Positions 25,993-34,080 of a stretch of 64,000 nt of DNA are shown here, piece after piece (position 1 is the stretch's first letter; each line of letters begins with the position of its first letter). The notes under the pieces are model-generated. The model was not told where the DNA came from and ran no database searches. It saw only the letters and a program-made list of their open reading frames with translations. Source of the DNA: Sphingobium boeckii (GTDB lineage: Bacteria > Pseudomonadota > Alphaproteobacteria > Sphingomonadales > Sphingomonadaceae). A program made the position numbers and the translations under genes. The stretch spans positions 310,001-374,000 of the forward strand of contig NZ_JACIJC010000004.1 of the NCBI RefSeq assembly GCF_014199215.1, in the 5' to 3' direction.

Positions 25993-26885
25993 GAATTTTC
26001 CTTCGTTTCGGCCAGGCACGCGGCGATGATCGTGCGGATCGCCGGCTGCCATGGCTGCATCTCTATGCCAAAGCGTCTGCGGAACCCATCGGTGGACAGG
26101 CGGGAATTTTTGGGCCGCGTGACGGGCGTGGGATATTCATCCGATCCGATCGCGGTCACGCGCGCTGCCTTCAGCCCGGCGGCGCGCAACTCATCCATGA
26201 TGAACACGGCCAGATCATACCAGGTCGCGCTGCCGGCATTCACCAGATGGTGAATTTCGGGCACTGCGGATGGAGAGGCCAGCATTGCGGGCAGCGCTTT
26301 GGCAATGGCATCGGCCAGATCGATGGCGCTGGTCGGGCAGCCAAGCTGATCGCCCACGACCCGCAGTTCATCGCGCTCGGCGGCGACACGCAGCATCGTC
26401 TTCACGAAATTCTTGCGCCACGGGCTGACCACCCAGGCGGTCCGTGCGATCAGATGCGGACCGCCCGCCGCCAATATCCGCCGCTCGCCCTCGGCCTTGG
26501 AACGCCCGTAGACGCTCATCGGGGCAATGGGATCATTTTCGGCATAGGGCCGATCGGATTCTCCATCGAACACATAATCGGTCGAGAAATGCACCAGCGG
26601 GATCCCCCGGCGATTGCAGGCGTCCGCCAGCAATCCGGGCACGTCGCCGTTAAGCCACTGCGCCGCGTCGACCGCGCTTTCGGCACCGTCCACGTCGGTG
26701 AACGCCGCGCAATTGATCACCGCCTTCGTATCAGGCCCCATCGCATTGGCGATCGCGATGGGATCGCGCAGATCGAGCTCAGCGCGCGTCGGCGCATGAA
26801 TCGGCAAACCCGCGATATCGCCAATGCCCCGAAAGGCGGTGCCCACCTGTCCGCCCCCGCCAATGACCAGAATCGAGTCGCTCAT
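25989..26885 (-). CDS. rmlD: dTDP-4-dehydrorhamnose reductase RmlD
   Basis: A 298-residue short-chain dehydrogenase that reduces dTDP-4-keto-L-rhamnose, the last step of the pathway. The N-terminal Rossmann motif is [20 protein letters not shown] holds the active-site Thr/Ser region, and YGRSKAEGE is the Y-x3-K motif. It is joined by ATGA overlaps to rmlB upstream and rmlA downstream. Confidence 0.95.
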   Translation of the reverse strand: MSDSILVIGGGGQVGTAFRGIGDIAGLPIHAPTRAELDLRDPIAIANAMGPDTKAVINCAAFTDVDGAESAVDAAQWLNGDVPGLLADACNRRGIPLVHFSTDYVFDGESDRPYAENDPIAPMSVYGRSKAEGERRILAAGGPHLIARTAWVVSPWRKNFVKTMLRVAAERDELRVVGDQLGCPTSAIDLADAIAKALPAMLASPSAVPEIHHLVNAGSATWYDLAVFIMDELRAAGLKAARVTAIGSDEYPTPVTRPKNSRLSTDGFRRRFGIEMQPWQPAIRTIIAACLAETKENS

Positions 26886-27955
26886 GCGGCCTTCGGTGCC
26901 GCCGTGCCGAGACGCTCGCCCTGATATTTACCGTCCAGAATCGGACGCCACCAGCTTTCATTGGCAAGATACCAGCGCACTGTTTTTTCGATGCCGCTTT
27001 CGAAGGTCTCGCGTGGCTCCCAGCCAAGTTCGCTGCGCAACTTGCCCGCGTCGATGGCGTAGCGGAAATCATGGCCCGGCCGATCGCCGACGAACACGAT
27101 CTGCGCGCGATAGGATTTTCCGTCCGCGCGCGGCTGAACGCGATCGAGCATATCACAGATCACATGCACCACATCGATATTGCGCCGTTCGCTGCGCCCG
27201 CCGATCAGATAGGTTTCGCCCGGCACGCCCTTTTCGAACACGCTTTCCAGCGCACGGACATGATCATCGACATAGAGCCAGTCGCGCACATTGGTGCCAT
27301 CGCCGTAAACCGGGAGATCCCCCCCAGCCAAGGCCTTGATGATGATCAACGGAATCAGCTTTTCCGGAAAATGGAACGGCCCGTAATTGTTCGAGCAATT
27401 GGTGACGAGTACGGGCAGGCCATAGCTATGGTGCCACGCGCGCACGAGATGATCGGATGCCGCCTTGGATGCCGAATAAGGCGAACGCGGATCGTAAGGC
27501 GTCGCCTCGTTGAACGCGCCCTCATCACCCAGAGAACCAAACACTTCATCCGTTGAGATATGGTGGAAGCGGAAATTTTCCCGCGCGTCTCCCGTGAGCC
27601 CGTTCCAATAGGCCTGCGCCGCCGAGAGCATTCCGAATGTGCCGACCACATTGGTCTCGATAAACGCCGCCGGACCATCCAGCGAACGATCGACATGGGA
27701 TTCAGCCGCGAGATGGGTCACCACATCGGGCGCGAACGCCGCCATCGCCGCCGCAATCGCCTCGCGATCGCAAATGTCGATCTGCTGGAACGCATAGCGA
27801 TTGGAGGATGCGACGCCATCCAGCGAAGACAGATTGCCCGCATAGGTCAGCGCATCGACATTCAGCACATGATGCGACGTGTTTTCGATTAGGTGACGCA
27901 CCAGGGCCGAACCGATGAACCCGGCCCCGCCGGTTACGAGGATTTTCTTTGTCAT
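26882..27955 (-). CDS. rmlB: dTDP-glucose 4,6-dehydratase RmlB
   Basis: A 357-residue NAD-dependent dehydratase. The nucleotide-binding motif [16 protein letters not shown] lies at the start, followed by [30 protein letters not shown] contains the Asp-Glu pair needed for dehydration, and [15 protein letters not shown] is the Y-x3-K motif. It removes water from dTDP-glucose to give the 4-keto-6-deoxy sugar. A 20-bp gap separates it from rmlC upstream. Confidence 0.96.
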   Translation of the reverse strand: MTKKILVTGGAGFIGSALVRHLIENTSHHVLNVDALTYAGNLSSLDGVASSNRYAFQQIDICDREAIAAAMAAFAPDVVTHLAAESHVDRSLDGPAAFIETNVVGTFGMLSAAQAYWNGLTGDARENFRFHHISTDEVFGSLGDEGAFNEATPYDPRSPYSASKAASDHLVRAWHHSYGLPVLVTNCSNNYGPFHFPEKLIPLIIIKALAGGDLPVYGDGTNVRDWLYVDDHVRALESVFEKGVPGETYLIGGRSERRNIDVVHVICDMLDRVQPRADGKSYRAQIVFVGDRPGHDFRYAIDAGKLRSELGWEPRETFESGIEKTVRWYLANESWWRPILDGKYQGERLGTAAPKAA

Positions 27956-27975
27956 TCGATCTTTCCTGCTGCGAA

Positions 27976-28536
27976 TCAGTCGAGTGGGACCAGTGGTCCG
28001 CCCTCATAGGCGAAGTGCGGTTCCAATTCGTGAAGAAGTGGCAGCACCAGATCCTTGTCGGACAGGCAGGCACCCGTTTCAGGCAAGGGCCAATCGATCC
28101 CGAGCGCAGGATCGTTCCAGATGATTCCGCCCTCCGATTCCTTGTGATAAGGCGCGGTGACCTTGTAGATCACCTCGCAATCCGGCTCCAAGGTGATGAA
28201 ACCGTGGGCGTAGCCCGCGGGGATGAAAAGCTGCTCGGCATTGTCCGCCGAAAGAACCCGGCTGACATGCTGGCCATAGGTTGGTGATCCGGTCCGTATG
28301 TCCACGGCCACATCGAGGATGCTGCCGCGCACGCAGCGCACCAGCTTCGCCTGGGCATAAGGCGGCGTCTGGAAATGAAGGCCGCGCACCGTGCCGGTGC
28401 TTTGCGAATAAGAATGATTGTCCTGACAGAAATCGGCCTCGATCCCCAAAGCCGCGAACTTCGCCTGATTCCAGCTTTCCGTGAACCAGCCTCGCTGATC
28501 GGCGAATCGCGGCTGCTTGACCAATATGACCGTCAT
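27976..28536 (-). CDS. rmlC: dTDP-4-dehydrorhamnose 3,5-epimerase RmlC
   Basis: A 186-residue cupin epimerase. Signature segments are [34 protein letters not shown] (with the catalytic His), [17 protein letters not shown] and [13 protein letters not shown]. It inverts C3 and C5 of the keto sugar. The ATG at 28536 has GAGGCAC upstream and opens the domain ([11 protein letters not shown]), so the longer frame to 28569 is rejected. It is the first gene of the rml operon; the promoter should lie in the 178 bp before the divergent CAP-domain gene. Confidence 0.95.
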   Translation of the reverse strand: MTVILVKQPRFADQRGWFTESWNQAKFAALGIEADFCQDNHSYSQSTGTVRGLHFQTPPYAQAKLVRCVRGSILDVAVDIRTGSPTYGQHVSRVLSADNAEQLFIPAGYAHGFITLEPDCEVIYKVTAPYHKESEGGIIWNDPALGIDWPLPETGACLSDKDLVLPLLHELEPHFAYEGGPLVPLD

Positions 28537-28714
28537 CCAATGTGCCTCATGCTGATGTTTTCTTCCCAACCGACCATGCCCCGCTTCACAGCCATCTCCT
28601 TAATTTCTCGTGCACGAACATAGCTAACCCGAGATTTACCTTGGATATCAAGCTCATTGGCATGGCTCACCCCTATCCCGTCATTGTTACCAACGATGAA
28701 CTGGGTCAGCCGTC

Positions 28715-29257
28715 ATGCGCATACCATGCTGGAAACCGACACGAAACCGGCTGTTTTCCGCCGCTCTACTCGCGCTTTGCATCCCTTTGACCACGGGTGC
28801 CGCCGGCCGAATCGACAATCTGGAAGATCGCGTATTGGCAGCGCACAATCGTGAACGCGCCAAGCTCGACATTCCCGCATTGGCATGGAATCAGGCGCTG
28901 GCCGTGGATGCGCAGAAATGGGGGAATCATCTCGCCAAGCTCGGCCGGCTTGAGCATTATCCCGATAATCCGGCCGATCCCGATCCGCAGGGCGAAAATC
29001 TATGGGCCGGCACGCGCGGCTATTATTCCGCTGAATCCATGGTTGGCCTGTGGATCGCCGAGCGCAAGAATTTCAAACCCGGCCTGTTTCCGAACAATAC
29101 CGTGACCGGCAATCTGGAAGACATCGGCCATTATACCCAGCTTATGTGGCGATCATCCCATTCGGTGGGATGTGCGCTCATTCGCGGGCGGGCCGATGAA
29201 TTCCTCGTGTGCCGCTATAGTGAAGGCGGCAATGTGATGGGCGAAAGGCCGTTCTGA
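28715..29257 (+). CDS. Secreted CAP-domain (SCP/PR-1-like) protein
   Basis: A 180-residue exported protein. A signal peptide (FSAALLALCIPLTTGAAG) precedes a CAP domain from about residue 40: AHNRERAKLDIPAL, GENLWAGTRGYYSAESMVGLW, GHYTQLMWRSSHSVGCAL and EFLVCRYSEGGN. The conserved His and Glu of the CAP cleft are present (GENLW, GHYTQ). Bacterial members are of unknown biochemical function. It is divergent from rmlC and ends 5 bp from the convergent PEP-CTERM gene. Confidence 0.88.
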   Translation: MRIPCWKPTRNRLFSAALLALCIPLTTGAAGRIDNLEDRVLAAHNRERAKLDIPALAWNQALAVDAQKWGNHLAKLGRLEHYPDNPADPDPQGENLWAGTRGYYSAESMVGLWIAERKNFKPGLFPNNTVTGNLEDIGHYTQLMWRSSHSVGCALIRGRADEFLVCRYSEGGNVMGERPF

Positions 29258-29262
29258 TCCAA

Positions 29263-29811
29263 TCAGACCGCAGCTTCCGGCGCATTGTCTTCTGACTTTG
29301 CACGCGGCCGCGAGACAGAACGCATGACGCCACCGACGATCACGAACCCGAAGACAAGCTGCGCCCATGTCGCAGGCTCAGGCACCGGGCTGACCGGGAT
29401 GTCCGTGCCCGGCGTGCCGGGCGTCCCAGGATTGCCGGGAATGATCGCCGAAGGGGATCCGGGTACGAACACGCGGACCGGCGAAGTACCGCCGATCGTG
29501 GACGGGCCATTCAGCGCGATCACCGGACCCGTTTCAGGCAGCGTCGGCAGGTTGAACGCCTGCCCGCTTTGAATGATAACCGGATTGTTGGTGAGGCAGG
29601 GATCGACAGCCGCCATCTTCACGGGCGCGGCAAGCGCGCCCGGCGCTCGCACGCGCGTCTTCGGTTTGGCATAAGCGCGCGGCGCCGTCGCCTTGTGGAT
29701 CGCGGTGCGGACGGCGGGAACCTGCGTCGCAACGACGCCGGTGCCCACGATTGGGCAGACGCAAAGGCCCAGAGCCTTTGCCGTCTTCGATACTGCGAGT
29801 GCCTTGATCAC
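29263..29811 (-). CDS. PEP-CTERM sorting-domain protein with Pro/Gly-rich repeat
   Basis: A 182-residue predicted exosortase substrate. The N-terminus is weakly hydrophobic and cationic (MIKALAVSKTAKALGLCVCP), an unusual signal. The body is Pro/Ala/Lys-rich, then PGNPGTPGTPGTD forms a collagen-like run. The tail is PVPEPATWAQLV, a hydrophobic stretch (FGFVIVGGVM) and basic residues (RSVSRPRAK), followed by an unusual 10-residue acidic extension. The start is GTG with GGGGAA upstream. No enzyme domain is seen; a surface or matrix role is inferred. Confidence 0.8.
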   Translation of the reverse strand: MIKALAVSKTAKALGLCVCPIVGTGVVATQVPAVRTAIHKATAPRAYAKPKTRVRAPGALAAPVKMAAVDPCLTNNPVIIQSGQAFNLPTLPETGPVIALNGPSTIGGTSPVRVFVPGSPSAIIPGNPGTPGTPGTDIPVSPVPEPATWAQLVFGFVIVGGVMRSVSRPRAKSEDNAPEAAV

Positions 29812-30144
29812 GAGTGCTTCCCCAAATTGGCGGAATTATACGCTCCCACCGATGCGGCTGAGATAACTTATAGCAATCTCAACATTCTATAGCGAGTCTG
29901 TTAACTAAAGTTCACATTTGGATCGTTTATAACGCTTCCGGAATTTCCGGCCTATGACCTCATTTGCATCCACAACTCTTAAAAAAGCTTGTGGATGCAA
30001 TGTTAATTTTGCGCTTACCATGTTGCGCCGTTCAACGGGGCGGCGGCTGCCGCCATCGCGAATCCATGATAATTTCAACCTTCGCAGTTGCGGCACCGCG
30101 ATTCATGCGTATCAGCGTGGGAGGCGTATCCGGGGGGCGCGTGT
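29812..30144. other. Intergenic region with a 12-bp inverted repeat
   Basis: 333 bp between the divergent PEP-CTERM gene and the DNA-binding/TPR gene. The left half is AT-rich. It holds a perfect inverted repeat (29964-30000, listed separately). Divergent promoters are expected; I could not assign -35/-10 boxes with confidence. The frame of the TPR gene is open from 30088, so its start could lie inside this region. Confidence 0.6.
29964..30000. repeat. Perfect 12-bp inverted repeat, possible operator or hairpin
   Basis: TTGCATCCACAA at 29964-29975 is the exact inverse of TTGTGGATGCAA at 29989-30000, separated by 13 bases that include AAAAAA. Centres of the arms are 25 bp apart, about 2.5 helical turns. 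No U-run follows either arm, so a terminator is unlikely. It lies between two divergent genes, where an operator is plausible. Confidence 0.6.
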
Positions 30145-31479
30145 TTGTCTTCATCGAAGCGGATTGACGGCTGGAAAGCCATTGGTGCCTATTTCGGCCG
30201 CGATCGAACCACCGCGATCCGCTGGGCCGACAACCGTGGATTGCCCGTGCGGCGAATGCCGGGCGGCAAAAGGGCAACCGTTTATGCGCTGCGGGAAGAA
30301 CTGGATGCTTGGGCCAGCAGCCAATCGCGCTTGCCCGCAGATGATGACGCGGCTGCAGAAGCGGCATCGCCCGTCCACGCCCCTGCGCCGCGCCGCTTGA
30401 GACCGGTTGTGATCGCCATGCTGCTGATGGCTTTATCGAGCGGCGCGGTAGCCTTCTGCACTCTGAAACCTCAGCAAAATGAGCAGGCGATTGCGAAACC
30501 ACGCCTGCCCGCGGATCCAGCGGCAGCGCGCCTGTTTCTGCAGGCACGGGATGATTGGGCGAAACGCGAACCGGACAGCCTGACGCGGGCCATGGCCGCC
30601 TTTGTCGAAGTCACCCGCAGGGAGCCCGGTTTCGCGCCGGCCCATGCCGGCCTGGCGGAGGCCTATCTGCTCGCGCGCGAATTCGGCGCGCTGCCGGATG
30701 GAGCAGCCTTTGCCAAGGCGAAGGCTGCGGCTGAGAAAGCCATGGCGCTCGATCCGAATGCGGGCGAAGCCTATCGCGCGCTCGGCTTCATCTCCTACTG
30801 GCGGGACCATGATGCCCCCACCGCATCAAAGGCCTTCCTTCGCGCCAAGGCGCTGTCTCCCGACAATGCGCAGACCCACTTCTGGTATGGCAATATCCTG
30901 TCAGACAATGGATCGCACGCCGGCGCGTTGCGCGAACTGAACGCCGCCCGCCTGATCGAACCGGGTTCGACCGCGATCCAGACCGATCTTGCCTGGGCCT
31001 TATGGTCTGCCGGGCGAGAGGATGAAGCCATGCAAATGCTACAAGACCTATTGGCGAGTCATCCGAATTTCGCGGTGATCCACGATTGCCTGAGCGCCAT
31101 CCATCTCGCGAGGGGCGATTATGCGGGTTATGCCCGCGCCTTTTCCGCTTTCGCGCGTCTGCGCAACGACGCGGCGCTGATACGCCAGGCCGCTGACGTG
31201 CAGGCCGCCTTGTCGAATGTGCCCACAGCGCAGGCGGTGATGATGGCGCAGGCCAGGGCCAATCTCGCAGGCAATGCTGGGCAGGATCATGTATGGGCCG
31301 CGTTCCTCGCCTCCGTGGCGCAGGATCGGAACCTTTTGCTTTCCATTCTGGATACGGCAGATCAGCGAGGGGAGCTTTGGGGCAGTTCGGGCCTCGTGTC
31401 GCGCATCGCCGATCGCTGGCGCGAAGACAGTCTGATCAGCGAACATCTGGCGCGCCGGCGGGCCAAGCCGATCGAATAA
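30145..31479 (+). CDS. DNA-binding domain / transmembrane / TPR protein
   Basis: A 444-residue protein with an unusual layout. Residues about 5-60 (KRIDGWKAIGAYFGRDRTTA, IRWADNRGLPVRRM, VYALREELDAWA) look like an excisionase/MerR-like winged helix-turn-helix. One membrane segment follows (about 92-110, VVIAMLLMALSSGAVAFC). The rest is periplasmic TPR-like helices (AHAGLAEAYLLAREFG, AGEAYRALGFISYWRD, AQTHFWYGNILSDNG). This is CadC-like topology, with cytoplasmic DNA binding and a periplasmic sensor. The TTG at 30145 has a GGGGGG run upstream; a TTG at 30088 and a GTG at 30115 are alternatives. Confidence 0.72.
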   Translation: MSSSKRIDGWKAIGAYFGRDRTTAIRWADNRGLPVRRMPGGKRATVYALREELDAWASSQSRLPADDDAAAEAASPVHAPAPRRLRPVVIAMLLMALSSGAVAFCTLKPQQNEQAIAKPRLPADPAAARLFLQARDDWAKREPDSLTRAMAAFVEVTRREPGFAPAHAGLAEAYLLAREFGALPDGAAFAKAKAAAEKAMALDPNAGEAYRALGFISYWRDHDAPTASKAFLRAKALSPDNAQTHFWYGNILSDNGSHAGALRELNAARLIEPGSTAIQTDLAWALWSAGREDEAMQMLQDLLASHPNFAVIHDCLSAIHLARGDYAGYARAFSAFARLRNDAALIRQAADVQAALSNVPTAQAVMMAQARANLAGNAGQDHVWAAFLASVAQDRNLLLSILDTADQRGELWGSSGLVSRIADRWREDSLISEHLARRRAKPIE

Positions 31480-31616
31480 CGCGCAGAGATTCCTGCGCGC
31501 GCAACAACTCTCATCCTGTTGCAACTAATTGCCACTTTCCCCCGAGGACATGGATGAGGACAAGCGTCCCCGACAGCGAACGGGCCATTCTCTGCGCCCG
31601 ATGACTGGGGGACATT

Positions 31617-32522
31617 GTGAAGACACAGGATTCAATGAATATCGTCGCGGGCCTTCTGGCCGTGACCGCAGCGGGGCTCCTGCCGCAAGCGGCATGGGCC
31701 GCACCCGGCGACGTGATCCTCCGGATCGAGGGCATGGGCGGCGTTGCCAGGGACAAGCGGCCGCTGTCCGGTTCCGACACCGATTTTTCAGGCGGCGTCC
31801 TTCCCTCCGTCGGTTTCAGGATCGGCAACACGCTGCAGGTCCAGGCCGATGCGATGATCGCCGACCATCTCGGCGACACAATTTGGGCCACGGCAGGGCA
31901 TATCGGCGTGAAGCCCAGCGCCAAAGTGTCGGTGGGTGTTTATGGTGCCTATGCGCACCTGAAGAGTTTCGAGAAGCTGGACACGTATCGGATCGGAGCC
32001 GAAGCCGTTTATCATGCGGACCGCGTGTCCCTGTCCGGCATTGCAGGCTATGAGCATAATGAACGTGCCACCGCGATCGTCGGCGTGATACCCGGCTTCA
32101 CCGTGGTTGACGATTATGGCCGCAAAGGGAATTTCTTCAGCATGGCGGACATCAGCTTCTATCCGCGGGATAGCTGGTCGCTGACCGCAGGCCATCGCTA
32201 TATCGGCGGGCGACACGCGGCGGCGCTGGGAACAGAGAAATCCCTGTCCGCCTCTGGCAGCGGCTTCACGCTGTTCGCAGAAGGGCGGATCGGCAATGCC
32301 GGCTATGCCGCAGCATGGGCCGGCATTCGCCTGCGTTTCGGCAGCAACGGTGTTTCTCTCCGCGATCAGGATCGTAACAGCGGCTATGCCAATCGCCTGA
32401 AGGATGAATTATTTGGTGCCAGCAACACCCGCCGGCGTGGGCAGGTCGCATTGCCACCCCCGCCGCCGCCACCCCCGCCCGCCGGCGGCTGCGGCGGTTG
32501 CGGTGGCAGTTATTGCACCTGA
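31617..32522 (+). CDS. Outer-membrane beta-barrel protein with poly-Pro and Gly/Cys C-terminal tail
   Basis: A 301-residue exported protein. The signal peptide ends AAWAA, followed by PGDVILRIEGMGGVARDKRP, an OmpW-like beginning. Alternating strands run to about 245. After a polar linker the chain ends with nine prolines and then AGGCGGCGGSYCT, an exposed tail with three cysteines. I know no standard sorting signal of that form. It starts with GTG behind GGGGGA. A glycosyltransferase gene begins 6 bp after its stop, suggesting co-expression and possibly modification of the tail. Confidence 0.75.
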   Translation: MKTQDSMNIVAGLLAVTAAGLLPQAAWAAPGDVILRIEGMGGVARDKRPLSGSDTDFSGGVLPSVGFRIGNTLQVQADAMIADHLGDTIWATAGHIGVKPSAKVSVGVYGAYAHLKSFEKLDTYRIGAEAVYHADRVSLSGIAGYEHNERATAIVGVIPGFTVVDDYGRKGNFFSMADISFYPRDSWSLTAGHRYIGGRHAAALGTEKSLSASGSGFTLFAEGRIGNAGYAAAWAGIRLRFGSNGVSLRDQDRNSGYANRLKDELFGASNTRRRGQVALPPPPPPPPPAGGCGGCGGSYCT

Positions 32523-32528
32523 TCAGCC

Positions 32529-33710
32529 TTGAAACCGCGTATTCTGCTGGCCTGGGAATCCGGCGCGGGCCGCGGCCATCTCGTCACGCTCAAGACGGTG
32601 GCCGCGGCGCTCGGTCCGGATTTCATCTATGACGCCGCGTTATGCCGGATGGACCATGCGGCGGAAATCGCCCCGCTGTGCGATCTCGTCTTCCCGGCAG
32701 CGTGCCTCTATTATGATCAGGCGGGCGTGCGGGGGCCGGGAGGAACGCGCACCGCCACCTGGGGCGAATATCTGGGCGACAGCGGATTTCGCGATCCCGC
32801 ATTCCTGACTCGCCAGGTCCGATGGTGGCAGGATGTGCTGGCCGCGCGCAGCACGGATCTTCTGGTGGGTGATTATGCGCCCTGCGCGCTGATGGCCGCC
32901 TATAGCATGAGCATTCCTGCCGTGATCGTCGGCACCGGCTATGGGATACCACCGCCGAGATTACCGGAATTTCCCGTCTTTCTGCCCGAATTCTCGCATC
33001 GTCTTTATGACGAAGCGGAAATGCTGACCCTGATCAATCAGGCTGTTGTGCCGCTCGGCGTGCCGCCGCTGGATCATCTGTCCGACATCTATCGCCGCTC
33101 CGGGGAATTGGTGCGCACGCTCGATATGCTGGATCCCTATCAGGGCCAGCGGGAACAACCGCTATTGCCGCCGGTCGCTGATGTGTCGCGCCTCATGGCA
33201 AGCGATGGCGATGAAATCTTCGTCTATTTCTCAACCAGCGAATTGGAAGATGAAGCGGTTCTGGGTGCCATCACGACGCTCGGTTTGCCCATCCGCGCTT
33301 TCTGCCCCGGCCTCGGGCCTTCCGCAGCGACGCGCCTGACGGCGGCGGGCGTCCTGCTCGAAACTGCGCCTGTGCCCGTCGATCTGCTGGTCCGCCGTTC
33401 GCGGCTGATCATCAATGCCGGGCAACACGGCATATTATGCCTCGGCCTGGCCGCTGGACTACCGCAAATCTGCATCCCCCAGCATCTGGAACAGCTATAC
33501 CACGCCCGCCGCGCCGAAGCGGCCGGCGTGGCGCAAGTCGCCACGATCCACGATCGCACCGCTCCCATCCTCCGGCAGATGATCCAGAATGCTTATGTCG
33601 ATGGAAGACTGGCATCTGCGGCCCGGAAATCGGCCGAGGCCCTTCAACCGCAATTCGCTGTCCGGCCCGAAGCCGTCATCCGTGCGCGCCTGACGAGCCT
33701 GTTGCGATAG
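32529..33710 (+). CDS. Glycosyltransferase of the UDP-glycosyltransferase/MGT type (GT1-like)
   Basis: A 393-residue GT-B-fold protein. The N-terminal segment is ILLAWESGAGRGHLVTLKTV. The C-terminal half contains RLTAAGVLLETAPVPVDLLV, then INAGQHGILCLGLAAGLPQI and CIPQHLEQLYHARRAEAAGV, a GT1-like donor site (H-G segment and Q at the end of the sugar loop). It starts with TTG and sits 6 bp behind the Cys-tailed barrel gene, so the two probably form one unit. The acceptor could be the barrel tail, a lipid or a small molecule; nothing decides it. It ends 3 bp from a convergent small gene. Confidence 0.75.
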   Translation: MKPRILLAWESGAGRGHLVTLKTVAAALGPDFIYDAALCRMDHAAEIAPLCDLVFPAACLYYDQAGVRGPGGTRTATWGEYLGDSGFRDPAFLTRQVRWWQDVLAARSTDLLVGDYAPCALMAAYSMSIPAVIVGTGYGIPPPRLPEFPVFLPEFSHRLYDEAEMLTLINQAVVPLGVPPLDHLSDIYRRSGELVRTLDMLDPYQGQREQPLLPPVADVSRLMASDGDEIFVYFSTSELEDEAVLGAITTLGLPIRAFCPGLGPSAATRLTAAGVLLETAPVPVDLLVRRSRLIINAGQHGILCLGLAAGLPQICIPQHLEQLYHARRAEAAGVAQVATIHDRTAPILRQMIQNAYVDGRLASAARKSAEALQPQFAVRPEAVIRARLTSLLR

Positions 33711-33713
33711 CGG

Positions 33714-33860
33714 TTAGAGTTTCCGGCGACCGGTGACGAACTGGAAGATCACCACGACGACCGCAATGACCAGCAGAAGATGGATGATGCCGCCCGCGAC
33801 ATGAAAGGCGAAGCCGAGCAGCCACAGGATGACGAGAATGACGGCGATGGTCCAAAGCAT
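33714..33860 (-). CDS. Lmo0937-family small membrane protein
   Basis: A 48-residue protein, MLWTIAVILVILWLLGFAF then HVAGGIIHLLLVIAVVVVIF and a basic end (GRRKL): two membrane segments separated by a short polar turn. It matches the small lmo0937-type membrane proteins, which in alphaproteobacteria are often stress-induced; the function is unknown. GGAGAC lies about nine bases before the ATG. An EcfG-type promoter lies 43-67 bp upstream. Its stop is 3 bp from that of the convergent glycosyltransferase gene. Confidence 0.85.
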   Translation of the reverse strand: MLWTIAVILVILWLLGFAFHVAGGIIHLLLVIAVVVVIFQFVTGRRKL

Positions 33861-33902
33861 GTTCACGTCTCCACGGGGGCATTCGGGGCGGGAAGCGTTC
33901 AG

Positions 33903-33927
33903 AACGATGCGGTTACGAAATGGTTCC
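33903..33927 (-). promoter_or_regulatory. EcfG (general stress sigma factor) type promoter
   Basis: Read leftward: GGAAC (33927-33923), 16 bases, CGTT (33906-33903). This fits the alphaproteobacterial EcfG consensus GGAAC-N16/17-CGTT exactly. It points at the 48-aa membrane protein gene, with the -10 box ending 43 bp before its ATG. Confidence 0.75.
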
Positions 33928-34080
33928 TGTCAGCCCTGCAACGGCATTGATCGATGTTGATATCTTTTTTGCGTGCGACCCCGCTTCCTTATTCGTTCCT
34001 GAGCGTTTGGCCTTCCGAGACGATTGCTCGCGTCAGCCAAAAGGCCGCGTGGAGCAGAATTGAAACATCTGGAGGGTGGC

